Assembly: GCA_949775045.1 (NCBI GenBank)
Contig: OX459110.1
Coordinates: 13,577,452-13,641,451 of the forward strand
From: Metridium senile
Lineage: Eukaryota > Cnidaria > Anthozoa > Actiniaria > Metridiidae
DNA length: 64,000 bases
Direction: 5' to 3'
In this document: positions 27,651 to 38,845 of the stretch, one piece after another
Position numbering within the stretch: the stretch's first letter is position 1
Layout: the number at the start of each line of letters is the position of its first letter
The notes under the pieces: model-generated
What the model was told of the DNA's origin: nothing
The model's input: the letters and a program-made list of their open reading frames with translations, nothing else
Database searches by the model: none
Program-made: the position numbers and the translations under genes

Positions 27651-27859
27651 ATAATGATGTAAAAATGAGACTTAGTAATAAAGAAATAATTGTTTTTTGA
27701 CGTTTCGGAGCCATCACGCTCCATTATCAGATAATACTAATTACAAAAAGCGAACTTTCTGCATTTTGTAATTAGTATTATCTGATAATGGAGCGTGATT
27801 GCTCCGAAACGTCAAAAAACAATTATTTCTTTACTAAGTCTCATTTTTACATCATTATG
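27651..27859. mobile_element. Near-perfect palindromic MITE with hammerhead-like arms
   Basis: About 90 bp from AATAATGATGTAAAAATGAG onward are repeated inverted to 27859. Each arm carries, on opposite strands, CTGATAA, a GGAGC...GCTCC stem and CGAAACGTC, resembling a hammerhead ribozyme core with one changed core base (27703-27731 minus, 27782-27810 plus). Confidence 0.8.
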
Positions 27860-28207
27860 CGTTTCTAAATCATTACTTATAATATATGAAATTAAAATAA
27901 ATTACACTTGATCAGAATTTAATTTTTAATATTTATACATTGTGCAATTTTCTACTCAAATAAAAATCATCTATTCATCTATTATATATTATTGTATGAT
28001 AAACTAGTCATTATATTATTATAATTATTATAAATATTACTATTATTGTATTTAAAATTTATAAATTCCATTCTTCATTATTGTAAAATATTTCTCATCT
28101 AAAAAACTGAAAACTTCAGGAAAATGTTAACTATACTATCAAACAACGAAAAAAGATGAGCAGATAAAACACGGCAGACGCCATCTTGCTTTTGATACCC
28201 AACTGAT

Positions 28208-28263
28208 CGTTCCCAGGTTTCCCGCCCCACTCAAAAGCGAAGGGAGAGGGTACTGGGTACGAA
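28208..28263. repeat. CGTTCCCAG...GGGTACGA hairpin repeat, copy 1
   Basis: CGTTCCCAGGTTTCCCGCCC then CACTCAAAAGCGAAGGGAGA, ending GTACTGGGTACG. It is a degenerate copy of the short hairpin repeat at 29243-29300. Confidence 0.6.
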
Positions 28264-29242
28264 GTTGTTTGATACCTTCACGATAGAAAATAGATGCATG
28301 GTTGTGTGACGTCACGTTTCGAAGTCAATGCTCGTGAAACGTTTCTTTTGCTATATTCTAAGTTTTATGATTGGTGATTACTGTAATCCTGTCTATAGTA
28401 AAATATCTTCCTTAATTCAAGCATTTTTCTTGATTTTCTCAAATTCATCTGCATGTGCTTGAAGCCCATCTGAGTGCTTTGAATCATTTAGTAGTAAAAT
28501 CACGTGTTAACTCTCACGTGATCAATGCAGTTTTGTCCTTTAAATCAGCCATTCACATTTATCACGGGCCGCCATAAATATTGGTTGAAACAATTAATAG
28601 GTTTTGAATCGCTTGGGTTCCTTTGCCCTTGCTTTCATGCGTTTCAGAACGTTCCAAACAAAGTTTTTCGCTCTCGTGGGAATAAACATGGCCGCCGTTT
28701 GATAAAAATAAATCAATCACTTTCTTTAACGTCTCAATGTATTTAGCCAGTGGCTAATTGGGAAGACTCAGACTCGCTACCTCTACGTTGAATATTTTAG
28801 CACACAACTCTGCTCACATATTCATTACTGTAGATTTTTAATTGAAGAAAACCAAGGATACCGTCTGAAACGTTGATAAGTAGCAATCTTCATACCACGT
28901 AATGTTAAAACTGTTCTATAGTATACCAATGTTATCGTTTTTTTTAGACAAGGTTGTCGTTCGAGCTCTCTTCCATACATAGGACTGAATACAAAGGAAT
29001 TCATAAATATGTGAACTTCTAGAATAGGTACGTTGTCAGCTCTATTGTTATCCTGCACCATTTGGCGAAAACATACAAAGACCGAACGTCAACAATAAAT
29101 TGTTAAGTCGGTCATGCATTTTGGCTGCAACGAAAGATTAGCGTCGGAATGGTCAGCACGTAAATTGTTCTTCTTTTCCTGTTTTTTTTTTTTGTGTGTG
29201 TTTTTTTTTTTGTTGTTTTGTTATCACTTTTTCATCCAAAGT
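28264..29242. other. Intergenic, no gene seen
   Basis: No repeat or gene recognised. The short frames 28525-28746 and 28825-29061 lack motifs. Pyrimidine tract at 29170-29216. Confidence 0.4.
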
Positions 29243-29300
29243 CGTTCCCATGGCCCTCTCCCGCCCCACCCAAAAGCGAAAGGAGAGGGCCCTAGGAACG
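29243..29300. repeat. Short hairpin repeat, copy 2
   Basis: CGTTCCCATGGCCCTCTCC pairs with GGAGAGGGCCCTAGGAACG across a loop containing CGCCCCACCCAAAAGCGAA. It is about 100 bp downstream of the GPCR 2 stop codon, so possibly in that gene's 3' UTR. Confidence 0.75.
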
Positions 29301-29400
29301 AGATTGTTTTTCATCTGCTCAATAAACTGTTTTTCTCTGCATTTTCTAGAAAGTCTTTCCCTCACCTATTGTTTCCCCCAAACGAATTCCAGTGTGTATC

Positions 29401-30417
29401 CTAGAATGTATTGCTTGGTTTGGACATGCTGGACCTATTGCGCCGACTCAGATACAAATACAAACAAGGATTTATCGCACAGTTGGAATGAGCCAGCCAA
29501 ATGCAGGTCAGCGGTACATATATTGACATACAAAAGAAGATATCCCTTCGAAAGGCTGCGACGAAGTGCATGACGTGGACTGGGAACCAGCATATTGCAA
29601 ACACGACTACAATAGTTAGTAGTTTTTTTACCGAGTTTCTCCTCTGTTTGAGGACTTTTTTCTCGATAGTATCACTTGCGTAACCCGGTGGTTTTCTACG
29701 CCATAAGTATCGAATTATAATACCGTAGAGAATCGTCATTGCGAAGAGTGGAAAGCCGTAGTTGAGGACGAACTTGGCTATAGCGTCAATTTGATTTGCT
29801 TTATTTCCCCAAGTAGAGCTGTCTTGAAGACAGACATAGTCTCCGTTAGGGATTTGTAACACGCGGAAGCGATGGTAATCGCTTGAAAACACCATAGCAG
29901 CAATAGCCCATATGACGAAGATAGACAGCTTGACAGTTCTTTGAGATAGTGAACGTTTAGCTCTGTGAGCAATCGCAAAGTAACGATCAAGCGCTATTGC
30001 AGCGAATGTAAACCCAGATGCTGTGATAGATATATTCATACCAAAGTACATCGTTTTGCATAACAGTTGTCCAAAAAGTCCAGGAAACCATTTCAAGTTG
30101 ACATAGAAGTATACAATGTTACATGGGATGCCCACCAAAGCGTCGAGAATATCAGCAACAGCCATATTGACAATCAAGCGGTCAAATGCCCTGCTCATCT
30201 TGTTTCTCGAAGCAGCATAGCGAATGACCATCACATTGGCTATTAGTGAAACGACTAAAACTGCACAGTAGGCTATTGTAAGCACAATAGCAAATGACCT
30301 GCTAACAGGCCCAAACGCACAGCCGCCTTGATTGGGCGGGAAGATATTATGAACTGCACTGGAGTTTATCATTGTTAGGTTGTTCGTAGTATTGTAAAGA
30401 AGTTCGTATTGATTCAT
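29401..30417 (-). CDS. Class A GPCR, neuropeptide-receptor-like
   Basis: 338 residues, one exon. The extracellular N-terminus (res 1-42) has three N-glycosylation sequons (N9, N13, N18). TM1 has SLIANVMVI (N61); TM2 has NMAVAD (D89); Cys120 at the top of TM3 and Cys196 in loop 2 can form the conserved disulfide; DRY at 144-146; Trp170 of TM4; Pro223 in TM5; basic loop 3 (KKVLKQRRNSVKK); CWFP at 276-279; NPCLY at 316-320. The CWFPVH segment, the W in the loop before TM3 (KWFPG) and the long N-terminus suggest a peptide receptor, but ligand and coupling are not readable. The tail after TM7 is only ~18 residues; a spliced longer tail cannot be excluded. It shares strand with the receptor 5.5 kb away but little sequence, so not a recent tandem duplicate. 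Confidence 0.9.
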   Translation of the reverse strand: MNQYELLYNTTNNLTMINSSAVHNIFPPNQGGCAFGPVSRSFAIVLTIAYCAVLVVSLIANVMVIRYAASRNKMSRAFDRLIVNMAVADILDALVGIPCNIVYFYVNLKWFPGLFGQLLCKTMYFGMNISITASGFTFAAIALDRYFAIAHRAKRSLSQRTVKLSIFVIWAIAAMVFSSDYHRFRVLQIPNGDYVCLQDSSTWGNKANQIDAIAKFVLNYGFPLFAMTILYGIIIRYLWRRKPPGYASDTIEKKVLKQRRNSVKKLLTIVVVFAICWFPVHVMHFVAAFRRDIFFCMSIYVPLTCIWLAHSNCAINPCLYLYLSRRNRSSMSKPSNTF

Positions 30418-30525
30418 CTCTTAAATGAATTATCTGTGAAAAGAGAAAAAAGGAATGTTTATGATAAGTAATATAATGTATTTCGGTTGGTTATTAGCAG
30501 GTAGATAACATTTTAACGACTGACT

Positions 30526-30772
30526 TATAACTGACTGACTGGCTGACTGAACGAATGACTGACTAACTGAACGAATGACTGACTGACTGACTGAACGAAT
30601 GACTGACTGACTGACTGACTGAACGAATGACTGACTGACTGACAAAACACTGAGCTGACTGACTGAGCTGACGGACTGGCTGACTGACCAAACAATGAGC
30701 TGAGCTGACTGACTGACTGACTGACTGACCAAACACTGAGCTGACTGACTGACCAAACACTGAGTTGACTGA
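30526..30772. repeat. (GACT)n microsatellite upstream of GPCR 2
   Basis: GACTGACTGACT with GAACGAAT and CCAAACACTGAGCT interruptions, ~110 bp from the GPCR 2 start. Three overlapping minus-strand frames rich in QSVSQSVS arise from it. Confidence 0.92.
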
Positions 30773-31172
30773 CTAGTCTAAATGACACACTTACTATAAA
30801 TATACCTGACACACTGGATGAATTACTAACCAACCGACAGAATGATCCTAGCTCTGACCTTCTGAAAAACATTCTTCCCTTTAAATGATCTACATCAGCT
30901 TTTTGTATGTTCCCTAATACACTTCTGAAACTTCCGACTAATTTGACTGACGCAGATTAGATTATATAGCAGCAAACAACTTGAAAAACCATTAGATAAG
31001 ACTATATATAATAAATCCCTAGTTTTCAATAACGTGTTTGTCTGCATGGTGGACCGCGTTGAAAAATAGACGAATTCGAAGAAGAATCAAACAAGAAAAA
31101 ACAAATGAGAAATGTCAGTTTCATTTATTCTCAGTAATCAAATTCAAATAACATGTATAACATTCATTAATA

Positions 31173-31341
31173 CAGTGGTACCTCTATTAAGCGGTTACCC
31201 ATTAAGCGGTCACCCTCTATTAGGCGGTCAAGTCCAAAATCTATTCCTATACCTATTCTATACCTCTATTCAGCAGCAAACCTCTATTAAGCGGCCACTT
31301 TGGAAAGTCCCGAGGTTGACCGCTTAATAGAGGTACAACTG
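31173..31341. mobile_element. TA-flanked Tigger-like MITE, copy 2
   Basis: CAGTGGTACCTCTATTAAGC at the left, CAGTTGTACCTCTATTAAGC inverted at the right, TA on each side; same interior as the copy at 15969-16148. A G tract (31357-31369) follows. Confidence 0.85.
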
Positions 31342-31679
31342 TAACAACTGAAGCAGGGGGGGGGGGGAATCATCAGTTAAATAACTTACATATACACGAG
31401 TATAATCTAGAGAACTTGCAGTGATCATTATCATTATTAAAATATCGTAAAAAAGCAAGTGAATTCATGAATTTTAAAATAACTTACGTTTACGTGCGTA
31501 TATACTCGAGAGAACTTGCAGGGATGAAAAACAAACCACTTTTAAAATGAGCCACTATCAATCCATTAAAATCACAACTGAGTGTATGGCTTAAGTGGAT
31601 TTGTATCATAAACATTCTAATATATCGATCAGACGACTACCTTGCTATAATGGCTTATCTATATTTGAACATATCAATA

Positions 31680-31922
31680 GAAACTAGCGAGTAAACTAGT
31701 ATAGGCTGCGTCGGTGTTTGATATAAGCGATAGGTAATAGAATGAAATGTGTAACACCGTAAAAAATGTTGACTTAACTTTACTGACGTTTCGAGCTTTA
31801 GCCCTTCGTCGGAGTAAAACAGTTAGACTAAGACAGACCTATATTTGAACACAGCTTTTACACCTACGAAGGGCTAAAACTCGAAACGTCAGTAAAGTTT
31901 ATTTTTAAGGTGTTATAATGTT
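31680..31922. repeat. AACTAGCGAGTAAACTAG family, copy with hammerhead-like hairpin
   Basis: AAACTAGCGAGTAAACTAGT, GGCTGCGTCGGTGTTTGATA, GATAGGTAATAGAATGAAAT, TGTAACACCGTAAAAAATGT, then TTTACTGACGTTTCGAGCTT. The tail folds on itself (ACTGACGTTTCGAGCTTTAG against CTAAAACTCGAAACGTCAGT). Related loci: 35310-35715, 47040-47275, 57640-57970, 58985-59133. Confidence 0.8.
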
Positions 31923-31964
31923 TCTTTATTGGCTATCTATTTAAAAATCGTTGTCGCGCCTAAG

Positions 31965-32180
31965 GGACGGACCATTTGATATTTGATGGGGGAGGGCTGC
32001 ATGTTTTGTCGGTGCCCAATATTTTTTGGGGGGACACAGATGTTGCAAGATATTTTTTGGGTAGTACTCAATACTTTTTTTTCGTGCAACAAAGGCTGCT
32101 CGATATTTTTTTTCGAGTTTAAAAGCTTGCTCGATTTTTTTTTTTTTTAATTCAGTCCCCCTCCCCATCAAATCCTAAAG
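31965..32180. mobile_element. Inverted-repeat element with GGGGGAGGG ends
   Basis: TTTGATGGGGGAGGGCTGC at the left and CAGTCCCCCTCCCCATCAAA at the right. The interior is a run of diverged ATATTTTTTGGG units. The minus frame 31941-32171 follows from it. Confidence 0.6.
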
Positions 32181-32185
32181 CAATA

Positions 32186-32688
32186 AGCATCAAGCCAAGA
32201 CCGAAACGTGTGGTAATGTATTGAAAACAGACTTGTTTTTCTAAAGAGGCCAATAACTTAATGTGAGTATTATCACGATCTATTTCATCAGTCAAGTCTG
32301 TTGATAACAAGTCTTATTTCCAGCACTCTTGGCTTGATGTGTGTTGCTATTTTTGATATAAGTGTTTAAACAATGAAGTACCAATTCTATTGTTATTCCG
32401 CAATATTTTAGATCGTTGAAAAAGATAAATACCAATAAAAGAATAGTTGCTCTACGTAAGACGATGCGAATGAAATGTATAATCTAGCCACTAGCGGTGC
32501 ATGTACACCTACTTGCAATAACTTTGTCATACCAAAAAAAGAACCTTTGTATTTAGTGTGTTAGGAATAAATTACAAGTACAAAAGAAAGAGTTCAGCTT
32601 CATCTTTTTTACTTTATTTATTCCTAACCCACTAAATACAAATGTTCTTTTTTCGTATGACAACGTTCTTGCAAGTGGGTGTATATAG
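32186..32688. mobile_element. Two adjacent palindromic MITEs
   Basis: First, 32186-32350: AAGCATCAAGCCAAGAC against CTCTTGGCTTGATGTGTG, with AACAGACTTG against CAAGTCTGTT inside. Second, 32500-32688: TGTACACCTACTTGCAATAA, TTTGTCATACCAAAAAAAGA and GTATTTAGTGTGTTAGGAAT all return inverted around a ~40 bp centre. Confidence 0.75.
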
Positions 32689-32829
32689 CTTTAATATTTC
32701 AATGTTGTTATCAATTTGAACAGTATCCTGTGGCCCTGTCTGATGACTAAGCAAATATTACTGATATAGCATATTATGCATGGAGACGGAAGACATCATT
32801 TATTTTAGTAAAAATACGTCATTTGTTTA

Positions 32830-33130
32830 GGAAAATATATTCAAACGACCATCAAATAAGCACCGACATTTAATACACCCACTTTAAAGTCGTTGTTTGG
32901 AACGAAACTATAGTCAATACTTCTGGGCAGCAAAGCATGTCGGTAGTTTTTGTCGTATTTTTTTAAACAATTCTCAAACCACGAACCAAAGAGCACGAAA
33001 ATATAAAATTAATACACCAACTTTAATGTTGCGTTTTTTACCCGTGTCATTCGTAAACACAAACTTTAGACGACTTGAAATATTCCTGAGTGCAAAAGTG
33101 CATGAATGTTTACGCATTTACGAGTAAAGG
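32830..33130. repeat. Diverged copies of the GTCGGTA 134-bp unit
   Basis: AAGCATGTCGGTAGTTTTTG, CACGAACCAAAGAGCACGAA and ACTTTAAAGTCGTTGTTTGG match the unit at 34486-34790. The + frame 32897-33127 is repeat-derived. Confidence 0.6.
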
Positions 33131-33499
33131 GATGTCATAATATCATAATATGAGACTGATTGTACTACACTAACATGCAGTATACACGTCATAACATTGG
33201 AGCTTCCTGCGTACAACATCATTAGTAAATGCTTATAACATATTGTAATGATATTGTAATGAGAAGGTCTTCAGGATATTTATCTAATGAACTGTATCTC
33301 TCTTCCGATGTCTTCTAAAAAGGGAAGTTGAATTGAGTGTACAACGCCGAGAAATTCTGTTCAATTCTGTTCGTGTGTCATACTATACTCTAAAAGACCA
33401 GTTTACCATAACTACATTTCCTCTCAAGGGCTTTTACTCGGGTTCCATAATCAATAACAAAAAGCTAACTAAAACCGAAGATGCCATCATCATTGTTTC

Positions 33500-34290
33500 A
33501 AGGAGATTTCAAGTAGTTCTAGTGCACTTTTTCCGTTAAACATTTAAGTTTAAAAAAGCTGTTATATAGGCTCTCAATGTTTTCACTTTTCCTCGATTCT
33601 AGAATATAAAGGAACAAAGAGCCATTTGAAAGTTACGATCGCCATCATTTCAAGTAGGCTAAGATTGAAAGTAGTTTTAACCCACTAGTTCTAGTACACT
33701 TTTTCCGTTAAACATTTAAGTTTTAAAATAGCTGTTATAGCCTCTCAAAGTTTTCACTTTTCCTTGATTCTAGAATATAAAGAACAAAGCGACAACTGAA
33801 AGCGATGATCGCCATCATTTCAAGTAGGCTAAGATTTAAAGTAGTTTTAACCCGCTAGTTCTAGTACACTTTTTCCGTTCTAGAATAAAAAGGAATAAAG
33901 CGTCTGACTCAACTGAAAGTGAAAATCGCCATTATTTTACAGAGCGAATCGAAAAACCGTGGGCACCCAGAAATATTTTAGCAATCGTTTGTTGTTCGTT
34001 GAACAACTCACAAACAACTTTAACTACAAAAAGTTTATAATACTACACATCAGTCAAACTTCTTGCGGAGATATAGTTGTTTCTGAGTTGTTTAACGAAA
34101 AATAAACGATTTCTAAAATATTTCTAGGTGCCCAAGGTTTTTTGATTCGCACTGTAAGTAGGCAAAGATTTAAAGTAGTTTTATCTCACTAAAGGAACAA
34201 ATTTCCTTTAAACTTTTAAGTTAAAAAACGGTGGCATATCCTCTCCAAGTTTTTTTTATTTAAGAATGGAAAATTTAGGAACAAAGTTTT
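33500..34290. repeat. ~195-bp tandem array (about 4 units), split by a MITE
   Basis: Units share TTCAAGTAGGCTAAGATTTA, AGTAGTTTTAACCC, CTAGTTCTAGTACACTTTTT, CCGTTAAACATTTAAGTTT, CTCTCAAAGTTTTCACTTTT and GATTCTAGAATATAAAG. The last unit is interrupted at 33940-34154 by a TA-flanked MITE and resumes after it. Confidence 0.8.
33940..34154. mobile_element. TA-flanked MITE inserted in the 195-bp array
   Basis: The ends are CAGAGCGAATCGAAAAACCG and, inverted, CAGTGCGAATCAAAAAACCT, followed by GGGCACCCAGAAATATTTTA on both arms. Comparing the interrupted satellite unit with its neighbours shows the empty site and confirms a TA duplication. Confidence 0.85.
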
Positions 34291-34485
34291 GCCTAAGATA
34301 GATAGATGGTCCATAATCATCGGGAAATCTTAAAATGTAAGGAGGCATTATTCCATCGCTTAATTCATGATAGATTAAGGTGGCTCTTCTTTTAAACTTT
34401 AAACTTGAAGTATAGAGTCAGGCAAAATTGCTTGTTTTTTGAAATAGATGATATCAAAAGATAAACTTAAGAATATTTTTAAAGC

Positions 34486-34790
34486 AAAGGATGTCGGTAG
34501 TTGCGTCATATTTTTTGTTGAAGTATACTCAAACGACGAACCTAAAAGCACGAAAATATAATACACCGATTTGAAAGTCGTTGTTCGGAACGAAACTATA
34601 TTCAATACTTCAAGGCTGCAAAGGATGTCGGTATAGTTTTTGTCGTATTTATTTTTTTAAGAATACTCAAACGACGAACCAAAGAGCACGGAAATATAAT
34701 ACACCAATTTGAAAGTCGTTGTTGGACACAAAACTATAGTCAATACTTTAAGGCTGCAAAGGATGTCGGTAGTTTCGTTGTGATTTCATA
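34486..34790. repeat. ~134-bp tandem unit (AAAGGATGTCGGTA), 2.3 copies
   Basis: The block AAAGGATGTCGGTAGTT, CTCAAACGACGAACC, AAATATAATACACC and GAAAGTCGTTGTT, ending AATACTTCAAGGCTGC, repeats at 34486, 34620 and 34755. It is related to 25180-25482 and 32830-33130. Confidence 0.75.
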
Positions 34791-34824
34791 CGCGAGACTA
34801 TCTTCACCACCAAAAATAGCCAAA

Positions 34825-35010
34825 TGTCGCTCAATGACGAAATGAATGAGTGAACGAATAAACGAACGAACGAACAAATGAACCAATGAACAAATGAACG
34901 AATGAAGACATGGATGACTGAATGAATGAACGAATGGACAAAAGAATGAATAAAGGGACGAAGGACTGAATGAATGGGTGAAAGAATGAGTGAAAATTTG
35001 AATGGATGAA
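34825..35010. repeat. (GAAT/GAAC)n microsatellite
   Basis: GAATGAACGAACGAAC-type tetranucleotides. Two minus-strand frames (34740-35036) are products of it. Confidence 0.9.
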
Positions 35011-35309
35011 TAAACAAATGTTTTTTCAATAAACATTACTTGAATATATAAATAAACATCAAAATAGTGTCGATCATAAAAAACGTTTCCTCAAACAAAT
35101 CCTTCCTCGCTTTGATACAATATCCAAAATATCTTTCTATAACCAATCATTGTCATTATCCAAAATGATTAACTATATGGTTAATTTTATATATCCATCC
35201 AAATGTCACAAGGAATAATAAACGTTCAACGTAAAAACAGACAAAGCAGGCAAACTAGCTAGTACACGCAATTATCTACCTGAACTATCTCTTCTTGCTA
35301 AAGAAAAAT

Positions 35310-35715
35310 AAATGGAAACTAGCGAGTAAACTAGTATAGGTTGCGTCGGTGTTTGGAATAACCAATAGGTAATAGAATTAAATTTGTAACACCGTAAAAA
35401 ATAGAAATAGAAACTAGCGAGTAAACTAGTATAGGTTGCGTCGGTGTTTGGAATAAACAATAGGTAATAGAATTAAATTTGTAACACCGTAAAAAATAGA
35501 AATAGAAACTAGCGAGTAAACTAGTATAGGTTGCGTCGGTGTTTGGAATAAACGATAGGTAATAGAATTAAATTTGTAACACCGTAAAAAATGTTAACCT
35601 AACTAAATATAAATGTAAACTAGCAAGTAAACTAGTATAAGCTGCGTCGGTGTTTGATATAAACGATAGGTAATAGAATGAAATTTGTAACACCGTAAAA
35701 ATGTTGATTTAACTT
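35310..35715. repeat. AACTAGCGAGTAAACTAG family, 4-copy tandem array
   Basis: Four ~90-98 bp units (35313, 35410, 35506, 35610) each with GAAACTAGCGAGTAAACTAG, TGCGTCGGTGTTTG, AGGTAATAGAATTAAATTTG and TAACACCGTAAAAAATAG. The last continues into GTTGATTTAACTTTACTAAC but ends before the CGAAACGTC motif. Confidence 0.88.
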
Positions 35716-35739
35716 TACTAACCAAGGTATTAAAATGAT

Positions 35740-35840
35740 CTTTGAGTCCCATTTATGCTATCTATCCAGTTTAGCTCTTGTGGTTATCAGAGATAGCTTG
35801 TACCTATAAATCTGTAAAATCTAGCCAATTACATATGTAT
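35740..35840. repeat. Dispersed repeat TTAGCTCTTGTGGTTAT, copy 1
   Basis: TATCCAGTTTAGCTCTTGTG, GTTATCAGAGATAGCTTGTA and CCTATAAATCTGTAAAATCT match 63043-63110 (TATCTAGGTTAGCTCTTGTG and following). Flanks are unrelated, so this is a dispersed element of unknown class. Confidence 0.6.
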
Positions 35841-36000
35841 ATATACTAACAAAAATTGAATTACCTTTACTCGTTGTAGTCTGACTTCAGTCCAAAAAAA
35901 TATGAGTTTGCATATACGAAGCACGAAATCTTTGTGAGCGTACGTGTAGCGTCAGAGCTATATAGACACTTAACCCATACTTATACACTTAATATTTCAA

Positions 36001-36275
36001 AAAGATTGATGGAGTGAGCGGTGAATGTCAAATTGCGATTGCACGACCGAAAGGAATTGTGGGTACGCATACAACATATCCTAGTGTTTTTCTGGATTGC
36101 TAAGCACGGTTTCATCAATTTTAAGCTCTTCTTTACTATATAGGGCTGGCGTTGTACTGATGTACAGTAAATTCGTTTTTTGTAACCAAAGATATATAAA
36201 TAATCAATATCAAAGGCCCACAATTCCTTTCGGTCGTGCAATCACCATTCGCCATTCACTCCGTCAACCATTTCT
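36001..36275. mobile_element. Inverted-repeat MITE
   Basis: GGAGTGAGCGGTGAATGTCA, TTGCACGACCGAAAGGAATT and GTGGG at the left against CCCACAATTCCTTTCGGTCG and TGCAATCACCATTCGCCATT at the right. A fragment of the same sequence (TTTCGGCCGTGCAATCAGCA) is at 59582. Confidence 0.8.
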
Positions 36276-36289
36276 GAAATGAGTGTATA

Positions 36290-36750
36290 ACTGTATTGAG
36301 CACGTGTATGTAAGACGAGCAGCAGTTCCTGAGAAGTCTTTGTTTTGTACAATTTCAAGATAAAGGGCGTCTTATCTAAATAAACATGCCTCGAGGTTTG
36401 ACTGACTACCTCATCATCAGCACGGCATTGCTATGGTTACCATTGGTATAAGAGATAGTGTGTTTTGGTTAATGCTGAGATGGAAGGGGTTTCTTAAGTA
36501 GGTATTTGAAGTTAATTGCAGAAGAGTTAATTACAGTCTGGCATTTAGTTCTTCCTTTCTTTCCATTCATCCTGTTTCAGTTTTACTCTCTCTCATTCAT
36601 TTTTTTCTTTCTCTCTCATGCATTTTCGCTTTTATTTTCTTGTAGATATTTTTTTGGTATTGTTTCTTTCCTACTTATTTCTAATGCTACTTCCTTTAGT
36701 GCTACTTTCTTTCTCTCTTGTATTTAATTTGTTCCTTTTCCCTACTCTCA
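36290..36750. other. Intergenic, pyrimidine-rich
   Basis: No gene. 36395-36425 contains the complement of CTGATGATGAGGTAGTCAGT followed by CAAAC, a degenerate relative of the hammerhead-like motifs elsewhere. 36550-36740 is CT-rich. Confidence 0.35.
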
Positions 36751-36754
36751 CGCT

Positions 36755-37270
36755 ATACTGCCATACATGCATTCATTCATTTATTATTTCATACATACAG
36801 ACATTTCCATGTTCATCAATCCAATCATTTATGTATTTATTTATTACACTTTCAAAAGAATTGTGGAATGACTAACAGGTGGAATTACACCTATAACCTG
36901 GCCATCCATAAATTATCCATTCATTCATTCATTTATATGTTCATATACATTGATTTATTCATTCATTCATCCAATTTTCATTTATTTATTCATACATCCA
37001 TTCGCTCATAAATTCATTCATCTATTCATTCATTCCTCCATTCGTTCATATATTGATTTATTCATTCATTTATTCATTCATACATTCGTTCATACATATA
37101 TTTATCCATTGATTCATTAATTCATCCATTCATTTATTCATTCATTTATCCATTTATTCATTCATACATTCTTTCGTACTAATATTTATACATTCATTTA
37201 TCCATTTATTCATTCATTCATTCATCCATTCATCCATTCATTCATTCATTCATTCATTCATTCATTCAAT
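36755..37270. repeat. (ATTC)n microsatellite
   Basis: About 500 bp of ATTCATTC/ATTTATTC/ATCC tetranucleotides; frames around it are not genes. Confidence 0.92.
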
Positions 37271-37559
37271 CTAAATTAACTAGTAAGCAAAATGATATAA
37301 TTCTATTTGCCTCCCATCATCTTATAGTATCCAATCTTTTATTGACTGTTCGCTTTACAGCCTCAATGCGAGAACGTCAATTATCTCAAAAATGTCAAAA
37401 ATGTCAAAAACTCAAGCACCTTTCCCCGGCCAAGGGAAAGCTGCCACTCACCATATTTTTCTATTTGTCATTAATTTGGATTCAAAATTATTTTTCTTTC
37501 AAATAAAGAAGAGTACAAAACCTTCCTCGATATATTGTAGTGTATCAATATTTTGGTAA

Positions 37560-37890
37560 TTTTTCTTCCCCCCCCCCCCCCCTTTTCATTTAAACACTTA
37601 ATTTTATCTTATTATACATTTTTTTAAATGAGGTAAATTTTCTTATAGACATATATTGAATTGAATCGACATCCTTTTATGCACGTCTTAGGCAACTGAA
37701 GCAAGCTTATTTCAATTAAAGACAAATCTATCAAACTTTTGACATCTTTCCACATGCGAAATCGTAGTTTAATATCAATATTGTTTTTACAAAATGGGGG
37801 CAAAGTTTCTCTGACATAAATTTAATTGAATTCCCTTTTTGTGTCATAGGCAGCTGAAGCAAGTTAATTTCAATTAAAAACAAATCTAAA
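37560..37890. repeat. C tract plus ~180-bp direct duplication
   Basis: A 17-base C tract (37567-37583), then two diverged direct copies (about 37655-37735 and 37820-37900) sharing GGCAACTGAAGCAAG, TTATTTCAATTAAAGACAAA and TCTA. No gene. Confidence 0.55.
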
Positions 37891-38049
37891 AAATCTGTTG
37901 ATCAATTTATGTATTTACTAATAAACATACATTAAAATAATGAGAGATAAACGGATAGCCATGTAGAGGCCATCTGCCAGCCATGACACGAGTAGAATAC
38001 GTAGCTAGTTTTCGCAGCCGAAACAACAGTTGACACAAAGGCTGCAAAG

Positions 38050-38845
38050 GTCGGTAATTTCATTCATCCATTCAGTTTCGTCATTTATTATTTATTTATC
38101 ATTCCATCTATTTATTCATTCATCTATTCGTCCTTCCATTCATTCATCTATTTATTCATTCATCTATTCGTCCTTCCATTCATTCATCTATTTATTCATT
38201 CATCTATTCGTCCTTCCATTCATTCATCTTTTTATTTATCTATCAGTCCATCATTCATGCGATCATTTATTAACTTATTAATTAATTTATCCATTTCCTC
38301 CACAATTCCATCCATCCATTAATCCATTCATTCTTCTATCTATCTATTCATTCATTCATTCTTTCTTTCTTTCATCCATTCATTTATTCATCCATTCATT
38401 CATCCTTCCATCCACTCATTCATGCATTCATTCGTCTTACTATCTATTCATTCTTTCTTTCATCCATCCATTCATCCATTCATCCATCCATTCATCCATC
38501 CATTCACTCATCCTTCCATCCATTCATTCATTCATTCATCCATTCATCCATTCATCCTTCCATCCACTCATTCATCCATTCATTCGTCTAACTATCTATT
38601 CATTCATTCTTCTAACTATCTATTCATTCATTCTTTCTTTCATTCATCCATTCATCCATCCATTCACTCATCCTTCCATCCATTCATTCATTCATCCATT
38701 CATTCGTCTAACTATCTATTCATTCATTCTTTCTTTCTTTCATCCATTCATCCATCCATCCATCCATTCACTCATCCTTCCATCCATTTATTCATCCATT
38801 CATTCTTCTAACTATCTATTCATTCATTCTTTCTTTCATTCACTT
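38050..38845. repeat. (ATTC/ATCC)n array with ~60-120 bp higher-order units
   Basis: CATTCATCCATCC-type tetranucleotides; CTATTCGTCCTTCCATTCAT and CTAACTATCTATTCATTCAT recur at regular spacing, indicating higher-order amplification. The 129-codon frame at 38422-38811 is repeat translation. Confidence 0.92.

Noticed and set aside
30430..30872. Overlapping SVSQSVSQ frames upstream of GPCR 2
   Set aside because: GACT tetranucleotide repeat; not an extension of the receptor.
38422..38811. 129-codon HPFIHPSIH-type frame
   Set aside because: ATTC/ATCC tetranucleotide repeat translation.
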